A DNA stretch of 64,000 nucleotides. It comes from Bacteroidota bacterium (lineage in GTDB: Bacteria; Bacteroidota; Bacteroidia; Chitinophagales; BACL12). Below, one piece after another: positions 34,115 to 42,556 of this stretch. Below the pieces are notes generated by a model. The model saw nothing but the letters and a program-made list of their open reading frames with translations. It searched no databases and was not told where the DNA came from. The translations under genes were made by a program, and so were the position numbers. Position 1 is the first letter of the stretch, and every line of letters starts with the position of its first letter. The DNA is taken from positions 433,501-497,500 of the forward strand of contig JADKAC010000002.1 in NCBI GenBank assembly GCA_016715425.1. Direction: 5' to 3'.

Positions 34115-34144
34115 TATAGCTATGGCTATGGCTATAGCTATGGC
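34115..34144. repeat. Short CTATAG/CTATGG hexamer array at 3' end of SDR gene
   Basis: ctatagctatggctatggctatagctatgg is five hexamers. It contains the stop codon of the SDR gene (minus strand TAG at 34138-34140). Confidence 0.8.
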
Positions 34145-34926
34145 TTTGAGCTTCCTTGCAACCATCGAGTAACCGGTATCACAATTGACCACGGTAATAT
34201 TTTAGAAAAAAATGCATTCACTTTATTTAAGAATCCGGGAATAACAATGCGCTTTCCTTTTAGCATTGCGTTATAACTTTCTTTCGCAACAAATTCTGCA
34301 CTTAATATTGGATAATATTTTAATAAGCGTGTATTGCCTGTATGTAAATTGCTGGCTTCCATAAATCCGGTTTCAACAGGTCCGGGATGTGATGAAGTAA
34401 CAGAAACATGAAATGGTTTCAACTCATTATATAATGCAGAAGAGAAATAATATACATACGCTTTTGTTGCATAATAAATAGCCATTGAAGGCCCCGGTTG
34501 AAAAGCAGCATTGGATGCAATGTTTAAAATCTTTCCGCTTCTTCTGGTTTGCATTTCAAGTGCAAATAATTTTGTGAGATGTGTAAGCGCAATCATATTT
34601 AAATCCATCATGCTCTTCTCTTTTTCCCATGGTGTAGAAGTAAATAAACCAAACTCTCCAAATCCCGCATTATTTATCAGATAATCAATTACAATATTTT
34701 TACTTTTTAAATAGTCATAAATTTCCTGCGCTGCATTTTCCATAGTTAAATCTTTTATAATTACTTCAACTTGAATTGAAAATTGTTGCTCCAAATCATT
34801 TTTAATTGCAAGCAACTTATCCTGACTACGAGCCACCAAAACAAGATTGCCTTTTCTAGATGCATGCAGCTTTGCTATTTCCAAGCCGATACCGCCGGAT
34901 GCTCCGGTAATTAATGCTGTTGACAT
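34138..34926 (-). CDS. SDR family NAD(P)-dependent oxidoreductase
   Basis: A 262-residue short-chain dehydrogenase. The cofactor motif TGASGGIGLEIAKLHA is at residues 7-22, INNAGFGEFG near 85-94, and the catalytic Ser plus YxxxK are in NIASNAAF and YYATKAYVY (about residues 155-163). VARSQDKL after the first strand suggests an NADP-binding Arg. The substrate is unknown; such enzymes are often annotated as short-chain ketone or fatty-acyl reductases. Its TAG stop lies inside a short CTATAG/CTATGG repeat. Confidence 0.9.
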   Translation of the reverse strand: MSTALITGASGGIGLEIAKLHASRKGNLVLVARSQDKLLAIKNDLEQQFSIQVEVIIKDLTMENAAQEIYDYLKSKNIVIDYLINNAGFGEFGLFTSTPWEKEKSMMDLNMIALTHLTKLFALEMQTRRSGKILNIASNAAFQPGPSMAIYYATKAYVYYFSSALYNELKPFHVSVTSSHPGPVETGFMEASNLHTGNTRLLKYYPILSAEFVAKESYNAMLKGKRIVIPGFLNKVNAFFSKILPWSIVIPVTRWLQGSSKP

Positions 34927-35179
34927 TTAATTAATTGATTTAGATTTTTAATAGGAATTTATTTCAATAAAAATTTATAGAAAATGCATTGACGATTCAG
35001 GAAGATAATATTGCAGGAATAGTAATCTTTCTTAATGTTAATTAAAGCGTATTTGAATTGGCTTCGTTTTATTGCTGTAGAAATGAATAATTAAATGAGG
35101 ATAAATCAAAAAGCAATGTATGATTTTTTTTGAAAGAAATATCAAGATCTATTATATCCAAGTTCTACTAAATATCTAT

Positions 35180-36634
35180 TCATCTCTCCACCACCAATTT
35201 CTGTGTTATCAGCATTGCGTTTTCTTGTGTTATAATTATGAAATATAAGCCCGATGGTAATGTACTGATGTTAATTACATCTGTGCTTTGTTGATTAAAA
35301 TACAACACTTCTTTACCATATATATCTGCTATATGTATTTGCACTATGCCCTGTGGTGCGTGTTTTAGATATATATAATTATGTGCAGGGTTTGGATATA
35401 ACTGTATAGCATTTTTATTAATATTATTTACTGCTGAGGTGCCTATTGTATCACATCCACTTTTTTCCATAACACCAAGGTTATAGTTGGGCATGTTCGG
35501 GAGACCTAATCTAACAATTTTGCCGCCTGTACTTATAGTTAAAGTGTCAAAGTTACATGCTAATCCACCCAAGTTTGGTTCATTTATAACAGAAAGAAAT
35601 GTAGGATAAGAAGGCCCTACAGAAGTTAAATAAATCTTATTATCAATACCTAATTGTAATTGATCCAAATATAACTTTTGAAAACCTGTGTCTAAATTTT
35701 TATAAATAATTACCTCTGTATTTTTAATATCTGAAATTGAGTCCAATGTGTATTGATACAAATAACCTTTACCTTCTTCACCGGGTTTAGTAATATATAA
35801 TTTGTTACCTTGATTAGAAAATTCTAAACCATATAACCGATCATTATTATTTCCAATAAAAATTGAGTCTATATTATAAAAGTGGGATAAATAACCACTA
35901 CATCTATCGAAATAATATAGATTAATTGAACGGCCATTTGTGCAAGCTAACATGTTGCCTTGTTGATTAAATTTCATTTGACCTAATGAAATTAATGTTT
36001 CTTGGTCTGTTAGAATTGTTCCTTCATGTAGAATTGGTTCTGAAATACCCGAAGGACTAATTAAAAAAGAATAGAAATTTATTGAATCAATAAGTGATCC
36101 TTCTTCAACTTCCGTAATTGTTTCAATCATTAGCCACCAGTCACGTCCGTTTGCATGGCGCACTGCCTGCAATTTTTCTGTAAATGGTATATCTGATGCT
36201 ATATTATTTTTTGTAGTAACTAAACCTGATCCATCCTCAAAACTCATATCAACTATAGTATATTTTAGGTAATTAAAATCATGATGAAAAATATAATATT
36301 TGTTTGAATCTCCAGGATCAGGTAGAATTATTACAGCTTGAGTAGTACTCGATAAGGTTCCGGCACCTAAATCTAAAAAATTACCATTTAACATAATTTC
36401 ATGCGCTGCATTCCATATTGTTTTTCCATTTGTATAAAATAATAAATTACCTTCCTCATCAGAAATGCTTGCACATGGTTCAGACATTACAATACTGCTT
36501 AAAAAAGGTGTTGGATGCTCCGTTGCAAAATTCAAACCTGCGCTGTCGCCAAAAGCCCAATTGATAGCTCTGTTTTGGGTAAAACCATAGCAGCTAAGTA
36601 AAGCTGCTATGGTTATTAGAAAAGTTTGTTTCAT
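35180..36634 (-). CDS. Secreted T9SS type A protein, beta-propeller-like
   Basis: A 484-residue protein with a signal peptide (TFLITIAALLSCYGFTQ). The N-terminal half has the pattern NWAFGDSAGLNFA ... ISDEEGNLLFYTNGKTIWN ... STTQAVIILPDPGDSNKYYIFHHD, which recurs in many Bacteroidota surface proteins with a seven-bladed-like fold. The C-terminus (IQLYPNPAHNYIYL ... PSGLYFIIIT) is a canonical T9SS sorting domain. Function is unknown. A fragment of a similar sorting domain lies directly upstream at 36664-36897. Confidence 0.86.
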   Translation of the reverse strand: MKQTFLITIAALLSCYGFTQNRAINWAFGDSAGLNFATEHPTPFLSSIVMSEPCASISDEEGNLLFYTNGKTIWNAAHEIMLNGNFLDLGAGTLSSTTQAVIILPDPGDSNKYYIFHHDFNYLKYTIVDMSFEDGSGLVTTKNNIASDIPFTEKLQAVRHANGRDWWLMIETITEVEEGSLIDSINFYSFLISPSGISEPILHEGTILTDQETLISLGQMKFNQQGNMLACTNGRSINLYYFDRCSGYLSHFYNIDSIFIGNNNDRLYGLEFSNQGNKLYITKPGEEGKGYLYQYTLDSISDIKNTEVIIYKNLDTGFQKLYLDQLQLGIDNKIYLTSVGPSYPTFLSVINEPNLGGLACNFDTLTISTGGKIVRLGLPNMPNYNLGVMEKSGCDTIGTSAVNNINKNAIQLYPNPAHNYIYLKHAPQGIVQIHIADIYGKEVLYFNQQSTDVINISTLPSGLYFIIITQENAMLITQKLVVER

Positions 36635-36663
36635 TAAAGTTGTATTTAAATTAATGTAAATAC

Positions 36664-36897
36664 CTATTTGGTAATTACAAGTTTTTGTGTAAACATTACT
36701 TCATTTGGTTTACTTATAACTACCAAATAAATGCCTTGTGCTACATTACGAATGTCTATCAATTTACCAAATGTATAGTTATCAGTTTGTAAAATTACTC
36801 TTCCTGATACATCTTTTATATCAACAGAATATTCTTCGGCATCCACTTCATTTTTAGTAATCAGAAAATATGTGCCTGTTGGATTTGGTGAAAGCAT
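36664..36897 (-). pseudogene. Orphan T9SS C-terminal sorting domain fragment
   Basis: A 77-codon frame beginning MLSPNPTGTYFLI and ending VYLVVISKPNEVMFTQKLVITK is only a sorting domain. The usual YPNP is replaced by LSPNP, and there is no signal peptide or cargo. Seven in-frame codons upstream a stop cuts it off. It is most likely the surviving 3' end of a deleted secreted-protein gene. Confidence 0.7.
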
Positions 36898-37137
36898 ATA
36901 AATTGTATTTGTATTTAGTATTTACCTATATATTTTAGGCTTGTAAACTCATATTCAAATACATAATAAATATCCAATCAAATTGGTGGATTTTTAAATG
37001 GGATTTAATACTGTTTAAAACAATTAAAATTGTATTGGTAGGAATTGGAGGTGGATGAAAAAGAGAATAGAAAAATATGTTTACCAATCAAATCAGCAAA
37101 CTGCGTTTCATCCCAAAGAAAGGAAAATAACCGGTTG

Positions 37138-37212
37138 TCGGGGTGGCAGGATTCGAACCTACGACCTCCTGCTCCCAAAGCAGGCATTCTAACCGGGCTG
37201 AACTACACCCCG
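37138..37212 (-). tRNA. tRNA-Pro (anticodon TGG)
   Basis: The reverse complement forms a cloverleaf: acceptor CGGGGTG/CACCCCG, anticodon stem CCTGC/GCAGG around loop TTTGGGA (anticodon TGG), T-loop TTCGAAT. Discriminator A; CCA is not encoded. It is 47 nt downstream of tRNA-Ser on the same strand. Confidence 0.95.
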
Positions 37213-37259
37213 AAAAATATTGTAAGAACTGCAAGTGCAAAAAACATTTCAATTTTCTG

Positions 37260-37348
37260 CGGTGAGGGAGGGATTCGAACCCTCGGTACGCTTTAACACG
37301 TACGACGGTTTAGCAAACCGTTAGTTTCAGCCACTCACCCACCTCACC
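37260..37348 (-). tRNA. tRNA-Ser (anticodon GCT)
   Basis: An 89-nt class II tRNA on the minus strand: acceptor GGTGAGG/CCTCACC, anticodon stem ACGGT/ACCGT around TTGCTAA (GCT), a long variable arm (GTACGTGTTAAAGCGTAC) and T-loop TTCGAAT. Discriminator G, as expected for tRNA-Ser. A promoter lies about 60 nt upstream. Confidence 0.95.
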
Positions 37349-37411
37349 AGTTTAATTTTAAAAGGCTTGCTACTTCCTTTTATTTATCCTTCCTTTTTAT
37401 GTGAAGGCAGG

Positions 37412-37443
37412 CAAAGTTAATACATACATTTAAGTACTGCCAA
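37412..37443 (-). promoter_or_regulatory. Promoter of the tRNA-Ser/tRNA-Pro operon
   Basis: On the minus strand TTTG is followed, 21 nt after the TTG, by TAACTTTG (37412-37419). Both elements of the Bacteroidota sigma consensus TTG-N17-23-TAnnTTTG are present, between the dnaA terminator and tRNA-Ser. Confidence 0.75.
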
Positions 37444-37464
37444 ACTTCTGCAAACAATTCCCCA

Positions 37465-37495
37465 TAAAAAAATCTCATATTTTTTATATGAGACT
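37465..37495 (-). terminator. Rho-independent terminator of dnaA
   Basis: TCTCATAT and ATATGAGA pair around a 5-nt T loop; on the minus strand the stem is followed by a seven-T run. It lies 25 nt after the dnaA stop codon. Confidence 0.85.
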
Positions 37496-37517
37496 TTTAT
37501 AAGAGTAAAAGTTCGTT

Positions 37518-38954
37518 TTATGAAATACTCATTTGAAGTTTCTTCGTTAACTCCTCCACGCTTTCTTTAAACTTCGTATCTGTATCCATCAAGTTTTGTA
37601 TTGCCTGACAGGAATGTATTACTGTACTGTGATCTCGTCCGCCAAAATGTTTACCAATAGATTTTAATGAATTCTTAGTAAAGCCTTTTGATAAATACAT
37701 GGACAGTTGTCTTGCCTGCACAATTGCCCGCTTGCGTGTTTTCTCTTTCAACTTTTCTACCGGCACTTCAAAATAATCGCACACTGCTTTCTGAATAAAA
37801 TCAATGGAAACCTCACGGCTCATATTCTTTACAAAATTCTTTACAATCTTTTTTGCAAGATCTAAATCAATTTGTTTTCTATTTAATGAAGCTTGCGCAA
37901 GTAAAGAAACTAATGCACCTTCCAGTTCACGAATATTGTTGGTGATATTATAGGCTACAAACTCTACTACATCTTTTGGCAATTCAATTCCATCGGAATA
38001 CATTTTCTTTTCAAGAATAGCAACTCGTGTTTCAAAATCCGGTGGTTGTAAATCCGCACTTAATCCCCATTTAAATCTGGAGAGCAATCTTTCTTCCACT
38101 CCTTCCAAATCTCTCGGAGGCCTATCACTTGTTAAAATAATTTGTTTGTTTTCCTGATGCAGGTGATTGAAGATATGGAAAAATATATCCTGTGTTTTTG
38201 CCTTGTTGCCAAAGAAATGGATATCATCAATAATGAGTACATCAATCAATTGATAAAAATGTACGAAATCATTAACTGAATTATTTTTCAATGATTCAAT
38301 AAACTGATTAGTGAATCGCTCCGCATTTGTATATAAAACTGTCTTGTTCGGAAAGTTTTGTTTTACTTCATTGCCGATGGATTGTGCAAGATGCGTTTTA
38401 CCTAAACCCACACCACCATAAATCACCAATGGATTGAAAGCGGTGCCTCCGGGTTTTTGCGAAACTGCAAATCCGGCGCTGCGACACAAGCGGTTGCAAT
38501 CACCTTCAATAAAAGAATCGAAGTTATAATTCGGATTCAGGCCTGATTCTATGTTTACCTTTTTAAGGCCCGGTATTACAAAAGGATTTTTAATTGCGTT
38601 TCCCATTACAAAAGGTGCTGCTACTTCAGGATTTTTATTATTTCCTGTGTTATAATTTGGATAATTAATTGTGAACGGCGAATTACTTCCCGAACTGTTT
38701 TCTACTACAATTCGATATTCCAGACGGGCTTCGCTTCCCAATTCACGTTTTACTGTTTTTCTTAATAAAGTTACATAATGTTCCTCAAGCCACTCGTAAA
38801 AAAACTGACTCGGCACTTGTATCGTCAATACATCACTTTCCAGGCTTACGGCTTCTATGGGTTCAAACCATGTTTTATAACTTTGGGTATTCACATTGTC
38901 CTTAATTACTTTCAGACAACTATCCCATATTGATTTATGATTTTTGATGCTCAT
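37518..38954 (-). CDS. dnaA: Chromosomal replication initiator protein DnaA
   Basis: A 478-residue protein with the four-domain DnaA layout. Domain I starts SIWDSCLKVIKDNVNTQSYKTWFEPI. Domain II is a short Asn-rich linker. Domain III has Walker A VIYGGVGLGKTHLAQ, Walker B LIIDDIHFF, and SRFKWGLSADLQPPD (sensor region). Domain IV contains KKIVKNFV and the DNA-binding signature GGRDHSTVIHSCQAI. It opens oriC and loads the replicative helicase. The 658-nt AT-rich region upstream could be oriC or dnaA's own regulatory region. dnaN lies 8 kb to the right rather than adjacent. Confidence 0.97.
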   Translation of the reverse strand: MSIKNHKSIWDSCLKVIKDNVNTQSYKTWFEPIEAVSLESDVLTIQVPSQFFYEWLEEHYVTLLRKTVKRELGSEARLEYRIVVENSSGSNSPFTINYPNYNTGNNKNPEVAAPFVMGNAIKNPFVIPGLKKVNIESGLNPNYNFDSFIEGDCNRLCRSAGFAVSQKPGGTAFNPLVIYGGVGLGKTHLAQSIGNEVKQNFPNKTVLYTNAERFTNQFIESLKNNSVNDFVHFYQLIDVLIIDDIHFFGNKAKTQDIFFHIFNHLHQENKQIILTSDRPPRDLEGVEERLLSRFKWGLSADLQPPDFETRVAILEKKMYSDGIELPKDVVEFVAYNITNNIRELEGALVSLLAQASLNRKQIDLDLAKKIVKNFVKNMSREVSIDFIQKAVCDYFEVPVEKLKEKTRKRAIVQARQLSMYLSKGFTKNSLKSIGKHFGGRDHSTVIHSCQAIQNLMDTDTKFKESVEELTKKLQMSIS

Positions 38955-39612
38955 CTCCTCTTTTAAACTCTGCTTAATAAATTTTTAACAATAAGGAAAT
39001 ACGAAACTGTTGAAAAAATTTTTTTAAAAAAAATTTAATTGCACTTGTATTTTTCCTACCAATAACAGTGTATTCAAAAATCCCATTTTTCAACATAAAT
39101 ATTTTTAATTCTTTTTTTAAATGTTACTCTCAAAAAATTTAATACTTGATAATAAAAATTTAAATTGTATGGGCAGGATTATTGCCAATAAAATTTCCTC
39201 CTGTCTATTTATTTTTTTTTATTATTTAATGTAAAATTTAAAAACATTTTAATAAATCTTTTAACCTATTTCTCCAAATTATTTTCAAAATAAATACAAA
39301 ATAAAAATTGTATTAGTGGCTGAAAACAACCGAAGCGACTAATGTAATAACTATAATGCATAAACAACCCTGATATTGAAAATATTTTTTTTAATCAGAT
39401 AAAAAATGATTTGAAAATTAAAATCTGTAAGTGTATAAAAATTAAAAATAGAAGTGTAGAATCTAAAATTTGTGAATAAAAGAAATCCATCTCTCATTCA
39501 AAATGTGCGAGTTAAAGTAATCAGACAAAGTGGAAATTCAACTTAAGAATTCAGATAAAATTGATTTTAATTTTAAATGTATATTTATATGTGTACAAAA
39601 TAAATTTCTCAT
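38955..39612. other. AT-rich 658-nt intergenic region, candidate oriC / dnaA regulatory region
   Basis: No gene is visible on either strand. The sequence is extremely AT-rich with many A and T runs. An exact DnaA-box match, TTATTCACA on the minus strand, lies at 39471-39479, with one-mismatch matches at 39430-39438 and 39590-39598 and TTTTCAACA-like sites near 39009 and 39088. A 9-bp inverted repeat with one mismatch is at 39312-39320 and 39335-39343. Position beside dnaA makes an origin possible, but Bacteroidota origins are often not next to dnaA. Confidence 0.35.
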
Positions 39613-40143
39613 TTATCTTTCATAAAGTAGCATCACATCTTTTTTGAGTTGATTGATTGCTTTTGTTCCCGGAGTTTCTTCTTCGGAGTCTGCCAGAATG
39701 CCTATAATTTTTTTACTGAGTTCAATTGAGCTTGCATCTGGTCGCAATTCCAATGATTGCTGATTAATCATACTTATTATTTCTTCTTTCGCTGCTCGAA
39801 TCATTGCCCATGAATCATTAGAAACATATATCTGCTGACTGAGATTATGTTCGTACTCCATACGTATATTGCTGATGAGTGCTGTGCGAAAATCGCTTAC
39901 TGTCATTTCCGCCTTGCGAATGCGTGGCAGCAAATTATTCAATGCAATCCGTTCAATAAATAAAGTAAGCCGCTCATAAGCCTGCAAGCGCACTGGTAAA
40001 GATTCCCTGAGGTTTGCTTGTCGGTATTCCAACAATCGTATGGCTTGTTCCCTGTCCAGAAATGCTCTGATTACCAAATAAGTAGTTAGAAATATGATAA
40101 TGCCTGGAACGAGGTAAACTAAAATCTGAGAAAGTAATTCCAT
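39613..40143 (-). CDS. Conserved membrane-anchored protein of unknown function
   Basis: A 176-residue protein with one N-terminal membrane helix (LVYLVPGIIIFLTTYLVIRAF, with no cleavage site), followed by a charged, helical, probably coiled-coil domain (RLLEYRQANLRESLPVRLQAYERL ...). The C-terminal part is also helical. This looks like a Bacteroidota-specific conserved hypothetical family; I cannot assign a role. It lies between the AT-rich dnaA region and a divergent iron-sulphur gene. Confidence 0.78.
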   Translation of the reverse strand: MELLSQILVYLVPGIIIFLTTYLVIRAFLDREQAIRLLEYRQANLRESLPVRLQAYERLTLFIERIALNNLLPRIRKAEMTVSDFRTALISNIRMEYEHNLSQQIYVSNDSWAMIRAAKEEIISMINQQSLELRPDASSIELSKKIIGILADSEEETPGTKAINQLKKDVMLLYER

Positions 40144-40213
40144 AAATAATTTAAGTGTGGTAAAAATATAAAAGTGAATGTAAAGAAACTTAACGACACA
40201 AAAGTGAGTTTAG

Positions 40214-40221
40214 TAAATTTG
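40214..40221 (+). promoter_or_regulatory. -7 promoter box TAAATTTG for Fe-S carrier gene
   Basis: TAAATTTG matches TAnnTTTG, 20 nt upstream of the ATG at 40242. A -33 TTG is not evident. Confidence 0.5.
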
Positions 40222-40241
40222 TAAAAAAGAAAAGAACAATC

Positions 40242-40586
40242 ATGGATGTTTTAACACAATCACCTGTTACCCTAACTGCAAGCGCATATACTGAATTAAG
40301 AAAAATACTGATTGAAAAAAATCTCGGCGATACCTATGGCTTACGTATTGGCGTGAAAGGTGGCGGATGTGCCGGCATGTCCTATCTTCTTGGTTTTGAT
40401 TCTGCCAAAGAAAATGATAATACCTATAAATACGATGACTTAACAATTTATATGGATAAAACACATGGCATGTATTTAATAGGAATGGAAATAGATTTTA
40501 TTGAAGGATTGAATAACAGAGGATTTACTTTTAATAATCCTAATGCTTCTAAGACTTGCGGTTGCGGAACTAGTTTTGAATCTTAA
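40242..40586 (+). CDS. A-type iron-sulphur cluster carrier (IscA/SufA/ErpA family)
   Basis: A 114-residue protein of the HesB/IscA fold. It has the three invariant cysteines: one in GVKGGGCAGMSY (about residue 47) and the C-terminal pair TCGCGTSF. The N-terminus VTLTASAYTELRKIL matches the family. It delivers Fe-S clusters to apoproteins in the cytoplasm. No suf or isc genes lie next to it. It is followed by a 312-nt gap holding a candidate small RNA on the other strand. Confidence 0.93.
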   Translation: MDVLTQSPVTLTASAYTELRKILIEKNLGDTYGLRIGVKGGGCAGMSYLLGFDSAKENDNTYKYDDLTIYMDKTHGMYLIGMEIDFIEGLNNRGFTFNNPNASKTCGCGTSFES

Positions 40587-40661
40587 TACTCAAAGACTCT
40601 CCATTGCTATCCGGAATTTATTTCCGCAGATTTAATATTCATTTTCAACTCAATGATATCC

Positions 40662-40697
40662 AAAAAAAACCTCCGCTTACCTGTTCGTATGCGGAGG
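40662..40697 (-). terminator. Rho-independent terminator on the minus strand with no coding gene upstream
   Basis: CCTCCGC and GCGGAGG (40670-40676, 40691-40697) form a stem with a 14-nt loop; on the minus strand it is followed by eight T. The neighbouring genes are both on the plus strand, so this belongs to a non-coding transcript. Confidence 0.8.
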
Positions 40698-40740
40698 ATC
40701 AAAACTAGTCACCCCTAATAACCCTTTTGAATACAGCTAA
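40662..40740 (-). ncRNA. Candidate small RNA ending at an orphan terminator
   Basis: The minus strand between about 40740 and 40662 ends in a strong terminator. The upstream part carries a GGGTTATTAGGGGTGACTAG stretch that is much less AT-rich than its surroundings. A TTG at 40791-40793 region followed 23 nt later by TATATA could act as a promoter, but its -7 box is poor. I do not recognise the RNA family. The 5' end is a guess. Confidence 0.45.
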
Positions 40741-40777
40741 GACACTTGAGGTATATAAAATGGTTGCAGAAATGAAT

Positions 40778-40798
40778 TGTCAAATAAAATTTGACAAT
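40778..40798. promoter_or_regulatory. 21-nt inverted repeat, possible operator
   Basis: TTGTCAAAT-AAA-ATTTGACAA has perfect 9-nt arms with a 3-nt centre. It lies 100 nt upstream of gldA and next to the candidate small RNA, so it might control either. It could also be a repressor site of unknown type. Confidence 0.4.
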
Positions 40799-40898
40799 TA
40801 TTATTTTGATAATATCAATATGAAAAATCCGATTATTTGTTTTGCTGTTATTATAAAACAATAGGATTATAACCGTTATAGTAATTTTACCCGCTATT

Positions 40899-41822
40899 AT
40901 GTCTGTACATATTTCTCATCTCACAAAATTATTTGGCGAACAAGCTGCTGTTAATGATATTTCATTTGCAGTAAACCCAGGTGAAATTCTGGGATTTCTG
41001 GGGCCAAACGGTGCAGGAAAAAGTACTACCATGAAAATTATTACCGGATATATTCCACAAACATCAGGTAGTGCAACTGTTTGCGGATTTGATGTGGAGA
41101 AACAAAGTTTAGATGTAAGAAGACATATAGGATATCTGCCGGAAAATAATCCGCTTTATACCGATATGTATATAAAGGAGTATCTGGAATTTGTGGCAAG
41201 GCTGCATGGGATGAAATCCTTTGGAAAGCGAGTGGAGGAAATGATTGCATTAACAGGACTAACTCCTGAGCGCAAAAAGAAAATCGGGCAACTATCAAAA
41301 GGGTACAGACAGCGTGTGGGATTGGCTCAGGCAATGTTGCACAATCCGGATGTTTTGATTTTGGATGAACCTACTTCAGGTTTAGATCCAAATCAATTGG
41401 TGGAGGTGCGCAATCTGATAAAACAATTGGGAAAAGAAAAAACAGTGATTCTCAGTACACATATTATGCAGGAAGTACAAGCCATTTGCAACAGAGCCAT
41501 TATTATTAATAAAGGAGTGATTGTAGCAGATGATACTGTTGACGCTTTGCGCAATACCTCTGCCGATACATCTATAATCAATGCTACATTTAAAGAAACT
41601 GTGGAAATAGCATTGATAAAAAAACTTCAAGGTGTTACTCATGTAAAGCATATTGGAAACAGTCAATTTATTATTCAATACAGCGGCAATGCAGATATGC
41701 GGGAACAGCTTTTTCGTTTTGCAGTTGATAATCAACTTACACTATTAAACTTGCAAATAGAACGACAAGAACTGGAAGACATATTCCAACAACTCACTTC
41801 AGGAAATAAAATAAATCTATAA
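40899..41822 (+). CDS. gldA: Gliding motility ABC transporter ATP-binding protein GldA
   Basis: A 307-residue ABC ATPase: Walker A GPNGAGKST (about 34-42), signature LSKGYRQRVGLAQ, Walker B VLILDEPTSGLDP, H-loop LSTHIMQEV. A GldA-type C-terminal extension follows. In Flavobacterium, GldA works with GldF and GldG in a transporter needed for gliding. The gldF GTG start is 2 nt after this stop, so the three genes are one operon. Identity rests on this operon structure plus the sequence. Confidence 0.9.
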   Translation: MSVHISHLTKLFGEQAAVNDISFAVNPGEILGFLGPNGAGKSTTMKIITGYIPQTSGSATVCGFDVEKQSLDVRRHIGYLPENNPLYTDMYIKEYLEFVARLHGMKSFGKRVEEMIALTGLTPERKKKIGQLSKGYRQRVGLAQAMLHNPDVLILDEPTSGLDPNQLVEVRNLIKQLGKEKTVILSTHIMQEVQAICNRAIIINKGVIVADDTVDALRNTSADTSIINATFKETVEIALIKKLQGVTHVKHIGNSQFIIQYSGNADMREQLFRFAVDNQLTLLNLQIERQELEDIFQQLTSGNKINL

Positions 41823-41824
41823 GC

Positions 41825-42556
41825 GTGATTGCAATCTACAGGAAAGAATTAAATGTTTTTTTGAGTTCCTTAATTGGTTATATAACTATCACCATTTTTT
41901 TGTTGGCGAATGGATTATTTAATTGGGTATTTACTGATACCAGTATTTTAGAAAGTGGATTCGCCAGCTTAGATCCATTTTTCAATTTTGCTCCCTGGAT
42001 TTTTATGTTTTTAATTCCCGCAATTACAATGCGTTCGTTTGCCGAAGAAAGAAGTACAGGCACAATTGAATTTCTTGCAACAAGACCTGTTACGGATTTA
42101 CAAATTATTCTCGGGAAATTTTTTGCTGCATCCACCTTGGTGCTGTTCTCCGTGCTGCCAACTATTTTATATTATTTCACCGTGAGCAGACTTGCATCGC
42201 CTCCCGGCAATGTAGATACCGGCGGCATTATCGGATCTTATATTGGTTTAATTTTATTGGGCTGCACTTTTGTTGCCATTTCCATTTTCACTTCATCCAT
42301 CAGCAATAATCAGATTGTTGCTTTTATTGGTGGTTTGTTTGCGTGTTTCTTTTTTTATTATGCATTCGATGCCATGGCGCTGTTGCCATTTTTTGTGGGA
42401 AGCGCAGATAAAATATTTTATGCATTTAGCATTAACCAACATTATTTAAATATCAGCAAAGGCTATATTGATTTTAGAGATGTAGTTTATTTTGCAAGTG
42501 CTATCGGATTATTTCTCTATTTAACTAAAACAAGTTTTGAAAGTAGAAAATGGTAA
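41825..42556 (+). CDS. gldF: Gliding motility ABC transporter permease GldF
   Basis: A 243-residue permease with six predicted membrane helices, beginning from a GTG at 41825 (MIAIYRKELNVFLSSLIGYI). The motif FAEERSTGTIEFLATRPVTDLQIILGKF between the helices is typical of ABC-2 permeases. It overlaps gldG by 7 nt. It forms the membrane part of GldAFG. Confidence 0.9.
   Translation: MIAIYRKELNVFLSSLIGYITITIFLLANGLFNWVFTDTSILESGFASLDPFFNFAPWIFMFLIPAITMRSFAEERSTGTIEFLATRPVTDLQIILGKFFAASTLVLFSVLPTILYYFTVSRLASPPGNVDTGGIIGSYIGLILLGCTFVAISIFTSSISNNQIVAFIGGLFACFFFYYAFDAMALLPFFVGSADKIFYAFSINQHYLNISKGYIDFRDVVYFASAIGLFLYLTKTSFESRKW

Noticed and set aside
37005..37296. Frames overlapping the tRNA genes on both strands
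   Set aside because: They read through tRNA-Pro and tRNA-Ser and are typical artefacts.
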